From: Bacilli bacterium
GTDB taxonomy: Bacteria > Bacillota_I > Bacilli_A > ML615J-28 > CAG-698
NCBI GenBank assembly: GCA_017962745.1
Contig: JAGCUR010000017.1
Span: 1-64,000, forward strand
Length of the DNA: 64,000 bases
Reading direction: 5' to 3'
In this document: positions 45,032 to 56,500 of the stretch, one piece after another
How positions within the stretch are numbered: the first letter of the stretch is position 1
Layout: the number at the start of each line of letters is the position of its first letter
Notes under the pieces: generated by a model
The model's input: the letters and a program-made list of their open reading frames with translations, nothing else
What the model was told of the DNA's origin: nothing
Database searches by the model: none
Program-made: the position numbers and the translations under genes

Positions 45032-46551
45032 ACTCTTCTCGCTTTATACCTATCCATATTTTCATCATAATAATAAATTGCTAATAATTTATTATTATGA
45101 ATTAAAGCAACTTCATTATCATTTGGATAATTTAGTTCATCCTTCTTTAACATCTTGCCATCGATTACTTTATTATAAATAAAATCATCGACTTCAATCT
45201 TTTCTAAATCGATTAAATCAATAATTTCAATAATCTTATAATTATTGTTTTTAATATCATCAATACTAAAAGCTTCTTCAACACTAAACTTACCTGATTT
45301 AGTTCTAAACAATTCTTTTACGATACCATAAGAATTTAATCTAATTCCTAGATCATTACATAATGATCTAATGTAAGTACCTTTAGATACTTTAGTTTTA
45401 AACTTAAATTCAAATTCTTCATTAATATCGCTTAATCTTTCAATGCTTAAAATATTAATTTTTCTTGCATCAATCTCTATTTCTTTATTATTTCTAGCTA
45501 AATCATATAATTTTTTACCATCTACTTTAATAGCAGAATACATTGGTGGTACTTGTAATTGTTCACCTAAAAATGAATTTAGTGTTTCATCTAATAACTT
45601 ATTAGTGACATTTACTTCCTTTTTATCTACTACTTTACCATCAATATCATATGTATCAGTTTTAATTCCAAGTTTACAAGTAGTTATATATTCTTTATCT
45701 TCAGCTAAGATATAATTAGATAACTTCGTAGCTTCATTAAGTAAAACAATTAAAACTCCGGTTGCAAGCGGGTCTAATGTCCCCGCATGACCGATTTTTT
45801 CAATAACTAGTCCATTTCTAGTTAATTCATGTTTAATATCAATTAGAGCATCTTGGCTCGTAATTCCTTTTGGCTTATTATAAATAATAGCGCCATTAAC
45901 TAGTAAATGATTATTATTTACGATATAGTTTTCTACTTCTTTGGCGCTATTAAAGAATAAATCAGCACCCTTTAATTCACATTTCTTACGATAACCCCAA
46001 AGGCATGCTCCCATTAATAAACTCGCATTCTTGGCAGTTAATAAATCGATATCAGAATCTCCTAAATATAAAACATCATCTTTATCTATTTTAAAATAAT
46101 CTAAAACTTGATTGGTGGCATCTATTTCTGGTTTTAGTTTAACACCATCTTTACTACCCGCTACATAATCAAATAAGCCATTAAAATAATGATTAATTAC
46201 TGCTTCACTATCAGCTTGTGGCTTATTTGATAAAACAGCTAACTTTATACCAGCTTGTTTTAATGTTTTTAATAAATGCATAATCCCTTGATATGGATTA
46301 GTGTGAATCATATTATGTTCTTTATAATAATTAATATAATCTGCTTTTACTTTATCAAAAAAGTTAGAATTATCCTTAACTGCTTTTTTAATTAAATGAT
46401 CAACGCCACTTCCTACCATATATAAGCATTCTTCAACACTTACTTCTTCTAGGTTATTACCTTTTAGTGCATAGTTAAGGGCGATATTAATATCTTTAAT
46501 TGTATAAAGTAATGTGCCATCTAGATCAAAGATAACAAGCTTTATATCCAT
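45022..46551 (-). CDS. truB: HAD phosphatase fused to tRNA pseudouridine synthase TruB
   Basis: Residues 1 to about 212 are a HAD phosphatase of the phosphoglycolate phosphatase type: nucleophile Asp in FDLDGT, VLSNKPQ (motif II), LKPEIDA (motif III Lys) and YLGDSDIDLLTAKNA (motif IV). Residues about 217-509 are TruB, which makes pseudouridine-55 in tRNA: NGAIIYNKPKGITSQD, catalytic Asp in GHAGTLDPLATG (about residue 257), PPMYSAIKVDGKKLYDLAR and GTYIRSLCNDLG. There is no stop, ribosome site or start codon at the junction. GAGG precedes the ATG. I know of no standard HAD-TruB fusion; both halves look complete. Confidence 0.9.
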   Translation of the reverse strand: MDIKLVIFDLDGTLLYTIKDINIALNYALKGNNLEEVSVEECLYMVGSGVDHLIKKAVKDNSNFFDKVKADYINYYKEHNMIHTNPYQGIMHLLKTLKQAGIKLAVLSNKPQADSEAVINHYFNGLFDYVAGSKDGVKLKPEIDATNQVLDYFKIDKDDVLYLGDSDIDLLTAKNASLLMGACLWGYRKKCELKGADLFFNSAKEVENYIVNNNHLLVNGAIIYNKPKGITSQDALIDIKHELTRNGLVIEKIGHAGTLDPLATGVLIVLLNEATKLSNYILAEDKEYITTCKLGIKTDTYDIDGKVVDKKEVNVTNKLLDETLNSFLGEQLQVPPMYSAIKVDGKKLYDLARNNKEIEIDARKINILSIERLSDINEEFEFKFKTKVSKGTYIRSLCNDLGIRLNSYGIVKELFRTKSGKFSVEEAFSIDDIKNNNYKIIEIIDLIDLEKIEVDDFIYNKVIDGKMLKKDELNYPNDNEVALIHNNKLLAIYYYDENMDRYKARRVWN

Positions 46552-46584
46552 AATTATTCCTCTTATACATAATACTCCATATTA

Positions 46585-46590
46585 ATTATA
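46585..46590 (-). promoter_or_regulatory. Minus 10 box of the HAD-truB operon
   Basis: TATAAT on the minus strand, 34 bases before the HAD-TruB start. The minus 35 region is a T run without a good hexamer. Confidence 0.4.
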
Positions 46591-46632
46591 TAACTTTTAT
46601 ACGCAATAAAAAACACTTAATTAATAAACATT

Positions 46633-46668
46633 AAAAGCATTCCTAACAATTTGTTAAGAATGCATTTT
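46633..46668 (-). terminator. Terminator after hicB
   Basis: GCATTC/GAATGC and TAAC/GTTA pair with one mismatch around a five-base loop; A and T runs flank the stem. It directly follows the hicB stop. Confidence 0.8.
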
Positions 46669-46669
46669 A

Positions 46670-47128
46670 TTACTTATTCTTTTTCTCAAGTTTTTCTCTA
46701 AATTCTCTAACAGTTTCTACTGTTAAAGGTTTTAGATTATAGTAGTTGTCATCGTTTCTTTCAGCTAAATAGCATGTATAATTACGTCTTTCAATATATT
46801 CTGCTATGGCTTCGTTTAATAACGAATTAATACTGATGCCTTCTTTTTTTGCGCGTTCGTCAACTTGTTTGTGTAAGGTTTTAGACATCCTCAAAGTTAC
46901 TTTACCACTATAATAATCATATTCATGCATAGAAGGTTCTGGGACAGCAATTTTTAGTTCCTTACATGCTTCAATATATGCATCTAAGTTTCCTCTTGCC
47001 TCTTCAATAGCTTCTTCAATTGTATCACCAACACCGATAACTGTTTCAAAATCAACATATTTAACTACATATTGTTTTCCATCAGCGCAATAATCTGTAA
47101 ATACTTCAAAGCGATAATCTCTTTCCAC
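46670..47128 (-). CDS. hicB: HicB antitoxin with ribbon-helix-helix domain
   Basis: The 152-residue antitoxin has the HicB partial RNase H fold at the N terminus (YVVKYVDFETVIGVGDTIEEA) and a ribbon-helix-helix DNA-binding domain (about 80-115, KVTLRMSKTLHKQVDERAKK). A charged tail of about 30 residues follows. It starts with GTG sharing a base with the hicA stop (TAGTG), behind GGAG. It should neutralise HicA and repress the pair through the palindrome upstream. Confidence 0.9.
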   Translation of the reverse strand: MERDYRFEVFTDYCADGKQYVVKYVDFETVIGVGDTIEEAIEEARGNLDAYIEACKELKIAVPEPSMHEYDYYSGKVTLRMSKTLHKQVDERAKKEGISINSLLNEAIAEYIERRNYTCYLAERNDDNYYNLKPLTVETVREFREKLEKKNK

Positions 47129-47379
47129 TATTTTTTCTCCTTTTTATATATTATTTCATTTGCAAGTTTCACATATGATGATTTAACAATTTTACCATTA
47201 ACAGTTGGTATACTAATTACTACTTCGCTGCTTTCTTGATAAAAAACATGATGCGATCCTTTTATAGATATTCTTTTAAACCCATTAATTTCTAGATACT
47301 TCATGAATTCAACAAAATCAACCTCCACCGGAAGCGGATATGTCGTGTATTTTTTAATAAGTTTTTCTTTTTGGCTCAA
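47128..47379 (-). CDS. hicA: HicA mRNA interferase toxin
   Basis: The 83-residue protein has the double-stranded RNA-binding-like HicA fold with the catalytic His in GFKRISIKGSHHVFY and the conserved VNGKIVKSSYVKLA end. HicA cuts mRNA independently of translation in known systems. It starts with TTG, supported by GAGGT six bases upstream; the next Met would trim the first 25 residues. Toxin-first order is usual for hicAB. Confidence 0.88.
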   Translation of the reverse strand: MSQKEKLIKKYTTYPLPVEVDFVEFMKYLEINGFKRISIKGSHHVFYQESSEVVISIPTVNGKIVKSSYVKLANEIIYKKEKK

Positions 47380-47392
47380 CTTAATACCTCGC

Positions 47393-47416
47393 TATGCCAC
47401 CATATATAGTGGCATA
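47393..47416 (-). promoter_or_regulatory. HicAB operator palindrome
   Basis: TATGCCAC and GTGGCATA are perfect inverted repeats eight bases apart. They cover the predicted start of transcription of hicAB, a natural place for the HicB ribbon-helix-helix domain to bind. Confidence 0.75.
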
Positions 47417-47419
47417 TAC

Positions 47420-47448
47420 ATTATATCAATAATCATTTTTCCATGCAA
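47420..47448 (-). promoter_or_regulatory. Promoter of hicAB
   Basis: TTGCAT (47443-47448) and TATAAT (47420-47425) on the minus strand, 17 bases apart. Confidence 0.7.
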
Positions 47449-47547
47449 TACCTATTTTTTGCTTTTTATAAGTTTCCAAAAATATAGTAAATTCGCTCTA
47501 AAATATTGATATAATTAGCTATTTTTCCACGATTTTTAGTAAACAAA

Positions 47548-47579
47548 AACGTACCTATAACAAACGTTATAAGTACGTT
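47548..47579 (-). terminator. Terminator after the giant surface protein gene
   Basis: AACGTAC-C-TATAAC and GTTATA-A-GTACGTT form a 13-pair stem with one mismatch and a four-base loop; T residues follow on the minus strand. It lies seven bases after the stop of the 10-kb gene. Confidence 0.8.
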
Positions 47580-47585
47580 ATTTTG

Positions 47586-50500
47586 TTATCTAACAATGAA
47601 GTCAGGAACAACTTTCGCATTAGTATAAATTACGAAGTTGCTTGCATATGAAGAAATGATTGGATCATCTTCATTAAACAATGAAACAGATACTGTAACT
47701 TGATAATTTGAATATAATAAGTTACTTGCTTCAAATGCTGATCCTGTCTTTACTGTCATTGTAATAATTGGGAATGTGATGTAAGCACCATCATCTTCTA
47801 AAACCGATAGTGGCAACTCGATTGTACCAGCTTGCATTTGGGCAGCTGTAAGAGTTGTAGAACCGATCTTAATTGAAGTTATGTATGTGCTTAAATCTAA
47901 TGGTTCACCGTATGATGCTACCCCTGTCTCTGAATCATGTACTTTTTGTTTCAATGTGAATGAAACAGTAGCACTAGTATATCCTTCAACTTGTAATCTA
48001 ACCGATGTAGTATCTAATACTGCTAATAGATCAAAGGATGATGCCACAATGCCGCTTGGATTTAGGGCATTGATACCCATTGATGTGATATTACCTTGTC
48101 TATCTTCAACAGGATTCAAATATAGCGAAGCATATTCAGGAACATCTTCTGAGTAATATAGTCTAGCCGGTGTTTCGTTTGATGAAACAGTATTTTTACT
48201 TGCAGCCGTAGCTGAACGGATAAATGACAAGTTAGAAAAACCAGTTACAGTTGTACCATTATCTGGAAAGTTATCGCTTTGACCTGGGAACTGAGCACTA
48301 ATAGCTGCACTTGTACTATATGTAAGTGTTACTGTAGCACTAACATCAAAACTATTTCCGGTAGCAAAATAACTACTTAAACTACTTGAAACAAATTCAG
48401 CGTAGTTATTATTAATTCTAATGTCATCAGTTCCATATGCAGTTGTTATTGTTTGAGCGTTATCGACGCCATTTTCAGTTACTACATAATCGATTGTATA
48501 ACTTCCGGCACCAGCTGGGCTACCAGCTATAACTTTTACAATATTAGCTCCATCATATCTATTTAGTTGTACTAAGAAGCTTTGATAAATTGGAGTTGAT
48601 GCTATTAAGCTTTGTAGATATGATCTAATGTCAGCATCCATTCCTTCTTCTACAGTACGCAAGCCAAATGATGCACTCATATTGATTTCTAAGACGTTGT
48701 TTTCAAGTGTCATAATCGTTGTTTGATTTGGTGTATCACTTGATACGTCAAAATCAGTATGGTCAAAAATCTTACCCATAACTAAGTGAACCATTGTATG
48801 GCCACCTGTATCTAAGATCTTTGATGGATATTCAGTTTCCGAGAAACTTGCAGGAGATGTTATTAGATAATAATGGAATAAGCTATAGTCTGCTGAAGTC
48901 TCAGTGAAGAATGTTAAATAATAACTTTCTTCAATGTAATCTCCAGTAACTGTAATTGAATACTTAGTTCCTGTATCTTCACTTGTAGCTAGTTTGTAAT
49001 AAGTATTTCCTACTTTTACAGTAGCATGAGCTTCATCTGTCTCTACAAACATTCTATCATCGCCAGTTGATGATACTGTAATTTGCATCATATCGCATAA
49101 ATATTTAGGTTGGAAGGCTTCACCCGTAATTGAGAAGCTTCCATTGCTATAAACCATTGTCTTAAACTTCGATAAGTCTAGCGTTACGCCATCCGCAAGC
49201 AATGCATCGCCTAACCTTGCATAATATACTTTACCATCATTATCAGGTCCTGATAAAGATAACATCGTATTTGCATTGAGGCTAGATAATGTGTCACTCG
49301 TATTAGCTTTATATAAATATAAAGATTTTTGATAGAAACGCATTACGTTTTCGCCTGAGTTAATAGCGCTAGTCCATTCAGCTGCTGTTCTTGAATATGT
49401 ATATTTGAAGTAAGCAGTTACTGGACTACCGATATTTTCAATTAAAGCTTGACCATATTTATCAGTATATTCATCTTCTAAATATGTTGTTCCACCTTGA
49501 ACTGCAATATCAAAGCTATATGATAATACTTTCTTAACAAATACTGGAATGTAAACATGGAATGCTACATTAGCTGGTCTAGTAGGGTTATAGTAGCTAA
49601 TATCAATTAATGAGAATTGCATCTTACCACTATCAAACACGTTAAAGATTGTGTAGAATCCAGTTTCATCTCTTTGTAAGCTAGCACCAACTGTGCTAGA
49701 TACAAATTTATTTGTAGATGGATCATATGTCATCTTATAGATTGATACTGAGAAATGACCAGGCATATCATATGCATAATCATATGTAGAGTTAGTAATC
49801 ATTCTAATATAACTATTGATGTACATATTAGTATTACTATCTTCTAGTAATAATACTGGGAAGTCGATATCTAAGTATCTTGCGCCTTCTACTTGAACGA
49901 TTTCATCGCCAAACATTGATAACTTGCCTAAAGCAATTTGGGCATTATCATAGTTTGTAGCCCCACTACTACCAGTGTAGTATTTATTACCTACATAACT
50001 ATAAATATCGGCGTTATTGTTAGTCGGGCTATCGCTTAGAATATCGCTAATTGGTAAGCTATCAATTGTAATCTTACCACCAACTGGAGTTGCGAAGGCA
50101 TCACCGATGAAGTCGTATCCACCAATTGTTACTTTTGGATTAACAGTAACGTATGGTTCCTCGGCTACTACGTTTGCTGAAGTATTACCGATATTTGAAA
50201 AAGCATTGTTATCTAGGTGCATATTGTAATCAGTAAAGATAATTTGACCATCACCAAAGTTTTGCTTTGTATTATTTACAGTTACTTGGAATGTACTAGT
50301 ACCAAATTCATTGTTATTTGTTCCTGCTTTTCCGCATATCTTTCCGCAGTATTCATTATCACCAGTATATTTAATTGAAATACCAACGATTCTAATTGAA
50401 GAGCCGGCTCTATTGTTACCTACTACTTCACCAATTGATTGGTTATTAGCAGCAGTAGATTTATCAGTTACGCCGCCTTCTAGATGTTTAATAACATTAT

Positions 50501-53500
50501 CTTCAAGCAAAATGTTGTATCCACTGATTTTAACTCTGTTGTTGTTCGTATCTGATGGATTACATTCTGTTGCTGTGTTATTTACATTAGTATTAGCGGT
50601 TGTTGGGTGATTACCACCAGTTAGAGCACCAGCTATTCCACCAGTTCCACTATAATTATTCGAATTAGAACCATAATTAGTAATAATATTACATTCCTTA
50701 ATATAAATATTATTTAATTCATATGGCCAGTTAGTAGTTTCAGTATCTGATTTATTACTACCTGATACTAGTCCAAACATACCACCGGCATTACATTCTA
50801 TATTAGTAGTACCAGTATAAGTAGAAATGATATCGTAATTATGAATATTAACGTTCTCTAAGTCCATATAGAAATAGTCACGTCCAATTGCATAACCGAT
50901 TATTCCACCGGCATGTCTTGTACCTTTAATATAATAATTATCAGAATCACCATTTTCACCGTTAATCGTTACACCATCAAATAACACATTATATTTTTGG
51001 GTAAGTTTACCGATGATTCCACCGGCTGAATTAGCCGTGATATTGATCTTTGAAATTGAAGAATTAGTTATATTAATTAGGGCACCATGGGCTGATCCGA
51101 TAAATCCACCAGCATAGTTATTGTATGAAGGATTAGCAACACTATCATTACGTACTTTGATCACTGATGGTGTATCACCGCCTAGACCAAGAACATTGAT
51201 GTTACTAATATAAATTCTTCTTCCGCTACTACCTTGGATCTTATCGCCACCACCTTTACGTGCTGACCATGAAGATCCGATGATTCCACCAGCGCCAGTA
51301 ATGGCGTTTGCGCCATAGGCAAGAGGTTTTTCATTTGGCACACCACACTTCATTTCAATATTTTTAATATAAAGGTCAGTGCCGCTTGCTTTACCAGCAA
51401 TTTCTATTTTTTGACCCCAAATTCTACCAATTAAACCACCAGCTTGTAAGCCACCGACTACATTGACATAACCATAGGTTGTAGCTGAAGAATCATAATT
51501 GATGTAGTTTGATGCCAGGTCAGAATTATCAGCTCCCTTTTGCTCTAAAAGACCAATTAGGCCACCGGCTGTCTTAGCACCTTCTACTTCAAGTTTATTA
51601 AATGTAACATTATTGATAGTAATAATGTTTATTGTACAACCAATTAAACCACCAACTGATAATGTTGTAGCGTAGTTGACTGAATTTCCATCAATTGTAC
51701 CTTTGATCTTACTGTTACCATCTTGGTAATTATCACCATCATATTTATTGAAGTAATAATTACTTCTAGTACCATCAATAGAATATACATCGTAGAATAC
51801 GCTACCTGCTAATATTAAATTATTGAAAGTAGCACGAGTATTAGTACTATTAAGTTGGATGTAGTTAAACAAACCAAATCCGGCAGTTGATGTATCACCA
51901 CTGCTATCATATGCGCGGTATTTTGATACATATGCATGTGCATATTCTAAATAGCGCATATGTAGTGTAACTTGATATGCATATTTAGTTCCGTTTGATG
52001 CGCCATTTAGTGTTGATACACGCAATCTTAAATTTCCATTATCATAATAAATATTACCGATTCCTCTAAAGCCAGCAGGCACATCGCAATCACCTGTAAT
52101 ATTAACGGTAACTCCATCGTTATATGCTAGCATACGTGCAGGATAAGTACCCGAATCCGCAACTGTATATGCGCTAATGATATAAGGAGTCTTTGTTAAG
52201 CCACTACCATATAGCGAGTCTCCTTTAGCAAGTGTATAATCAGCTGCATCTGTACTACCGATAGATGTATATTTGGCTGTACCTCTTGCAGTAGTATCTG
52301 CTCTGTATGCTTGCCAGAAATCACTTAAGCCTGCATATGCCTTACTAGCCCCGCTTGCAGAACCAGCACCTGAATTTACGATAGCACTAAGGATAAACAT
52401 TGACTGTCCATTAGGCACATTTATAGTTTTACCATCGCTACTTACGCTAAGTTTATCACTATTTGAAGATGGTACTACTAAGTCAGCGATTGTGTAATTC
52501 TTTAAACCGTTCTTTAAAGTAGCTGTATCTTCAGTTCCATGGTATGTAGTAGTCTCATGGAATGCATAACCTGCTATTACTCTACCGATAATTGGGTTAA
52601 AGTATAAATAGCCTTCATTAGCAACTCTAGAATCTACTGTAGATGTAATACCTACATTTGATGATGTCATTCCTCTAAAGATAACTCCACCATTAAGTAG
52701 TGTACCTACATATCCACCAACTGGAATTAATGTAACATAGCGTGAAGTTGAAGCTGCTGTTAAGTTAAATGTAGTATTAGTGAATGTTACATTTACCGTA
52801 TCGATAATTGTATCTCCACCCATAACTTTAGCAATTAAAGCACCGTATGTTTCAATACCACCACTATAAGCATATAAATCAGAGCCAAGTGGAGCAGCTA
52901 AAGTAATAGTTACGGAGTTAACATCCACATTGATACCTTTGATTACACACCCCGTTGAATTATCAATTAAAGGTTTTTGTGATTTATTGGTAATGGTTGC
53001 ACCATTTCCAAAAATAACACCCTTAAATGGATAATCCGCATCACGTCCAAATGAATCATACGCATTGCTAACTAGTTCAGTATAGTTAGCTAGCTCGATA
53101 TCAGTTGTAATCTTGTAATATGCACCTGACAAGTATTGTCTAACTTTCGCATTAGCGATAGTTGTAGATCCATCTGAGAAGTTATCTAAGCCGAATGAAA
53201 ATTCGCTCTTAGTATAGTTTACACTAGCTGGTACATAATTATAAGCAATCGAATTATTGCTATTTGTAAGTGTACTAGGTAGTTCTATTTTTACGCTACT
53301 ACCTACATCAACACCAGCCATGATGTTTGAAATTATTGCTAATTGGTCGCCGGACTCAATTAAGTATGGGTCACCATACTTACCAGCACCTTGAATAGCT
53401 GTACTAAATGATGAGTTAATTCTTAATTCATGATAATTATTATTAGCTGCTGTATATACATATGGTAAGAAACCACTTGCAAATGAATACTCAGTTGTTG

Positions 53501-56500
53501 CCTCATATGTAGTTGGGTGAACATAATACTCACTAGCTGCATATTTCTTTTGACTATTTTGGTATTCAGGTGATACTGTTATTTCTTTTCCATAAGTAAC
53601 ATTATGGATAGCTGTAGTTGAGTTAGACCAATCATCAGTGATTTCAAAGCTATATGCGCCTGAACTTTCACCATAATATGCAAATGAATTAAGTAATGTT
53701 GCTCTACTAAAGATTGATTTAGTAGTGCCATATACTGTATCCATGTTGCCAAGTGAATTAACTGCGCTTCTACCATCGAACTTAATACCACTAAATGTTA
53801 AGTATATTGCTCTTGCATCAGCGCTACCAACATTACCGATTAAGCTTGATGCGGCATAAATTGATGCAAAGCCTGTATAACTATCTTGACTAGCATTAGT
53901 TAAAGTTAATTTTGTGTTTTTACCAACTTTATTAACGATTAGTGGTGCATATGCATTAGTAGTTAAGTCTGTACCGTCACTATTAACAATATGTAAGCCA
54001 CTTAAAGTTAAGTCGTTAAGTGTAATTCTAGCTGTGCTTGTATCCGAGTTACCAATTGTATTGGTAATGATAAAGCCACAGAATGAATCACTTATTTTTG
54101 GTACATTACCGCTTAATGTAGATGAAGTTATTTGAATTGTACCTAAATAATTTCTAAATAAGCCTGTATGCATCAAATAATGTTGGTTATCATTTGCTCT
54201 AGTAGAGCGCTTAGCGTTACTACCAGTATAAGGTAAGCTAACATTTGCTTCTGTTGCCTTATTATCTAATTTGATAGTTGCGTTATTAAATACTAAGTTC
54301 ACGCCACTCACATCAATTGGATAATATGATAGGCCGCTCATGTCTAAATCACCACTAAAAGTAGTGTCACTAACGCTAAACCAACCTGCTAAATCAGTAT
54401 AAGCATATCTATTTACTGACCAAACTAGGAATTTATATTTGCCAGTTGATGTATTACTTCTAGCATATGCTAGATTGTAATAATATCTAGTATTAGCATT
54501 TAATGCTTCAGCATCATTTTTACCATAAGTAGTTTTATTTAAATATGCATTAGCTGTAGTTGTAATTGATATTATAGAATTACCGTTATTAGTAATATCT
54601 TGGCTATTATATCTACTATCAGCTACTATTTCATCATAAACTGAAAACTTTGGATCAGTTGTAAAAGTTAAGCCGCTAATATTGTAGTTTGTAGATGTAT
54701 CATCTACATCTAGATATAAGGCTGATCCATAAGTATCAGCAGTCTTATGAGTTTTATTAGCTACAAATCCAAATGTATTACTAGTACTAACTGGTAGTGT
54801 ATAACTTACTGTACCTAAGCTAATATTATTAATTACCATATGACCAGTAGCAACTTGAGTTAAGAAACCAAAGTTATTGCTACTTCCTTGGGCAGCAACA
54901 GTTGCATTAACTGTTAAGCCATTAATATTTGTATCTAAGCTTATCCATTCTTTACCTAAAACACCACCGAAGGCATTATTCTTTGAATATCCTTTAACAT
55001 CTAGGTTAACTGTTACATTTTCAATATTAACAGTTCTAGATCCTTTTACATATTGAGTATTTGATGTATTAGCGATTAAGCCACCAAATACAGCTGGTCT
55101 ATTAGTATTAGCTGGATAATCATCGGTACCAGTACCATAATAATGTAAGCCGGCAGTTATCGAGCTAAAGTTAATAGTTTGATTGCTACCGCTATTCAAA
55201 TAGCCAATAGCACCACCAACATATGATTCATTTGTGGCATTATCAGAAATATCGATAATTGTAGGATATAGGTTAGATGAACCATTAATTGTTAAATTAA
55301 GGTTACTATCTACAGCAGCACCTATAGCTCCACCAATCTTAGAAATAACATTAGAGCTTGTAGCAAGGTTTACTGTAAAACTACTTGTCAGATTAGTGAT
55401 AGTTACGGTTCCACTTGCACTAGCAACTACACCTGCTTTTAAGTTAGTTGTTGCTTGACGAATGTTAAAGTAACCATTAACTGTTAAATTTTTAATTGTA
55501 GCATTATGTGCTTTCGCAAATAAACCATTTTGTAAATGGTTAATAATATAGCCATCACGTGTAGTAGTACCAATTGCAGTTCCACTGCTAGTTAGACCAT
55601 ATACTTCACCTGTTGCCATTGTGATAGTACGGTTATTACCATCAAATGTTCCACTAAATGTCATTCCAGCATCAGAATCGTTATCACGAGTTAAGCCAGT
55701 TAGACCAGTATTTGCTAAATTAATATCATTAGAAAGTGATAAGCTAGCATTTAAGATATTGCTACTTGAATTAGATGAAGCAAATCTTAAAGCGCCATTA
55801 GTTACATCAGTTCTAGTATTTAGGCTAATGTTTAAAGCAGTTTTCGCAAAATCTACGATTGTTCTCATACTTGCAACTTCTGCTTTTACAGTTACTGTAT
55901 GATTAGCATCATCAACTGTAAATAAATCTTCTTCACTTAAAGTTGATCCATCTAATCTTAATACTTGTCCCCAAGCATAAATGTCATCTAGAGTTTTATC
56001 ATCAGTAGTATTGCGTTTAAATGCCCAGCCATTATTAGTGCCTTCACCATCACCGATGGCATAAACTAATGATGCATCACGATATTTCATAATTTGGCCG
56101 CTATTCCAATCTACATATGAAGTATTAGATAAATCAGTTAAGCCTTTAAGTCTTAAGACACCTGTTGGTCCATTACCGATAAGAGCTGCTTCTACTTTTC
56201 CACTACCTTTTACAGTAATTGTTCCTGAAACATCTATAAATGGTCCTTTGTTACCCATTGAACCAATTAATCCACCATTGATTACACCTTCTGGTAAGTT
56301 TGTAGTACAGTTGCTTATGTTAACATATGATGCTGTACTAACATAACCAATTAAGCCGCCTGTAGCTTCGCCACCTGAAGATTTAATCTTCGATTCAGTA
56401 TTTGTAATATTAAATGCATAAGATAGGCTAGTTGATTGGTATTCTCCACAAACACCACCACGATATTTACCATTAGTGGCATTAAATTCAATAGCTTCAT

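Noticed and set aside
50311-50610. Plus-strand frames inside the giant surface protein gene
   Set aside because: Repetitive Thr/Ser/Ala codons of the giant gene keep the opposite strand open; none has a start site or recognisable domain.
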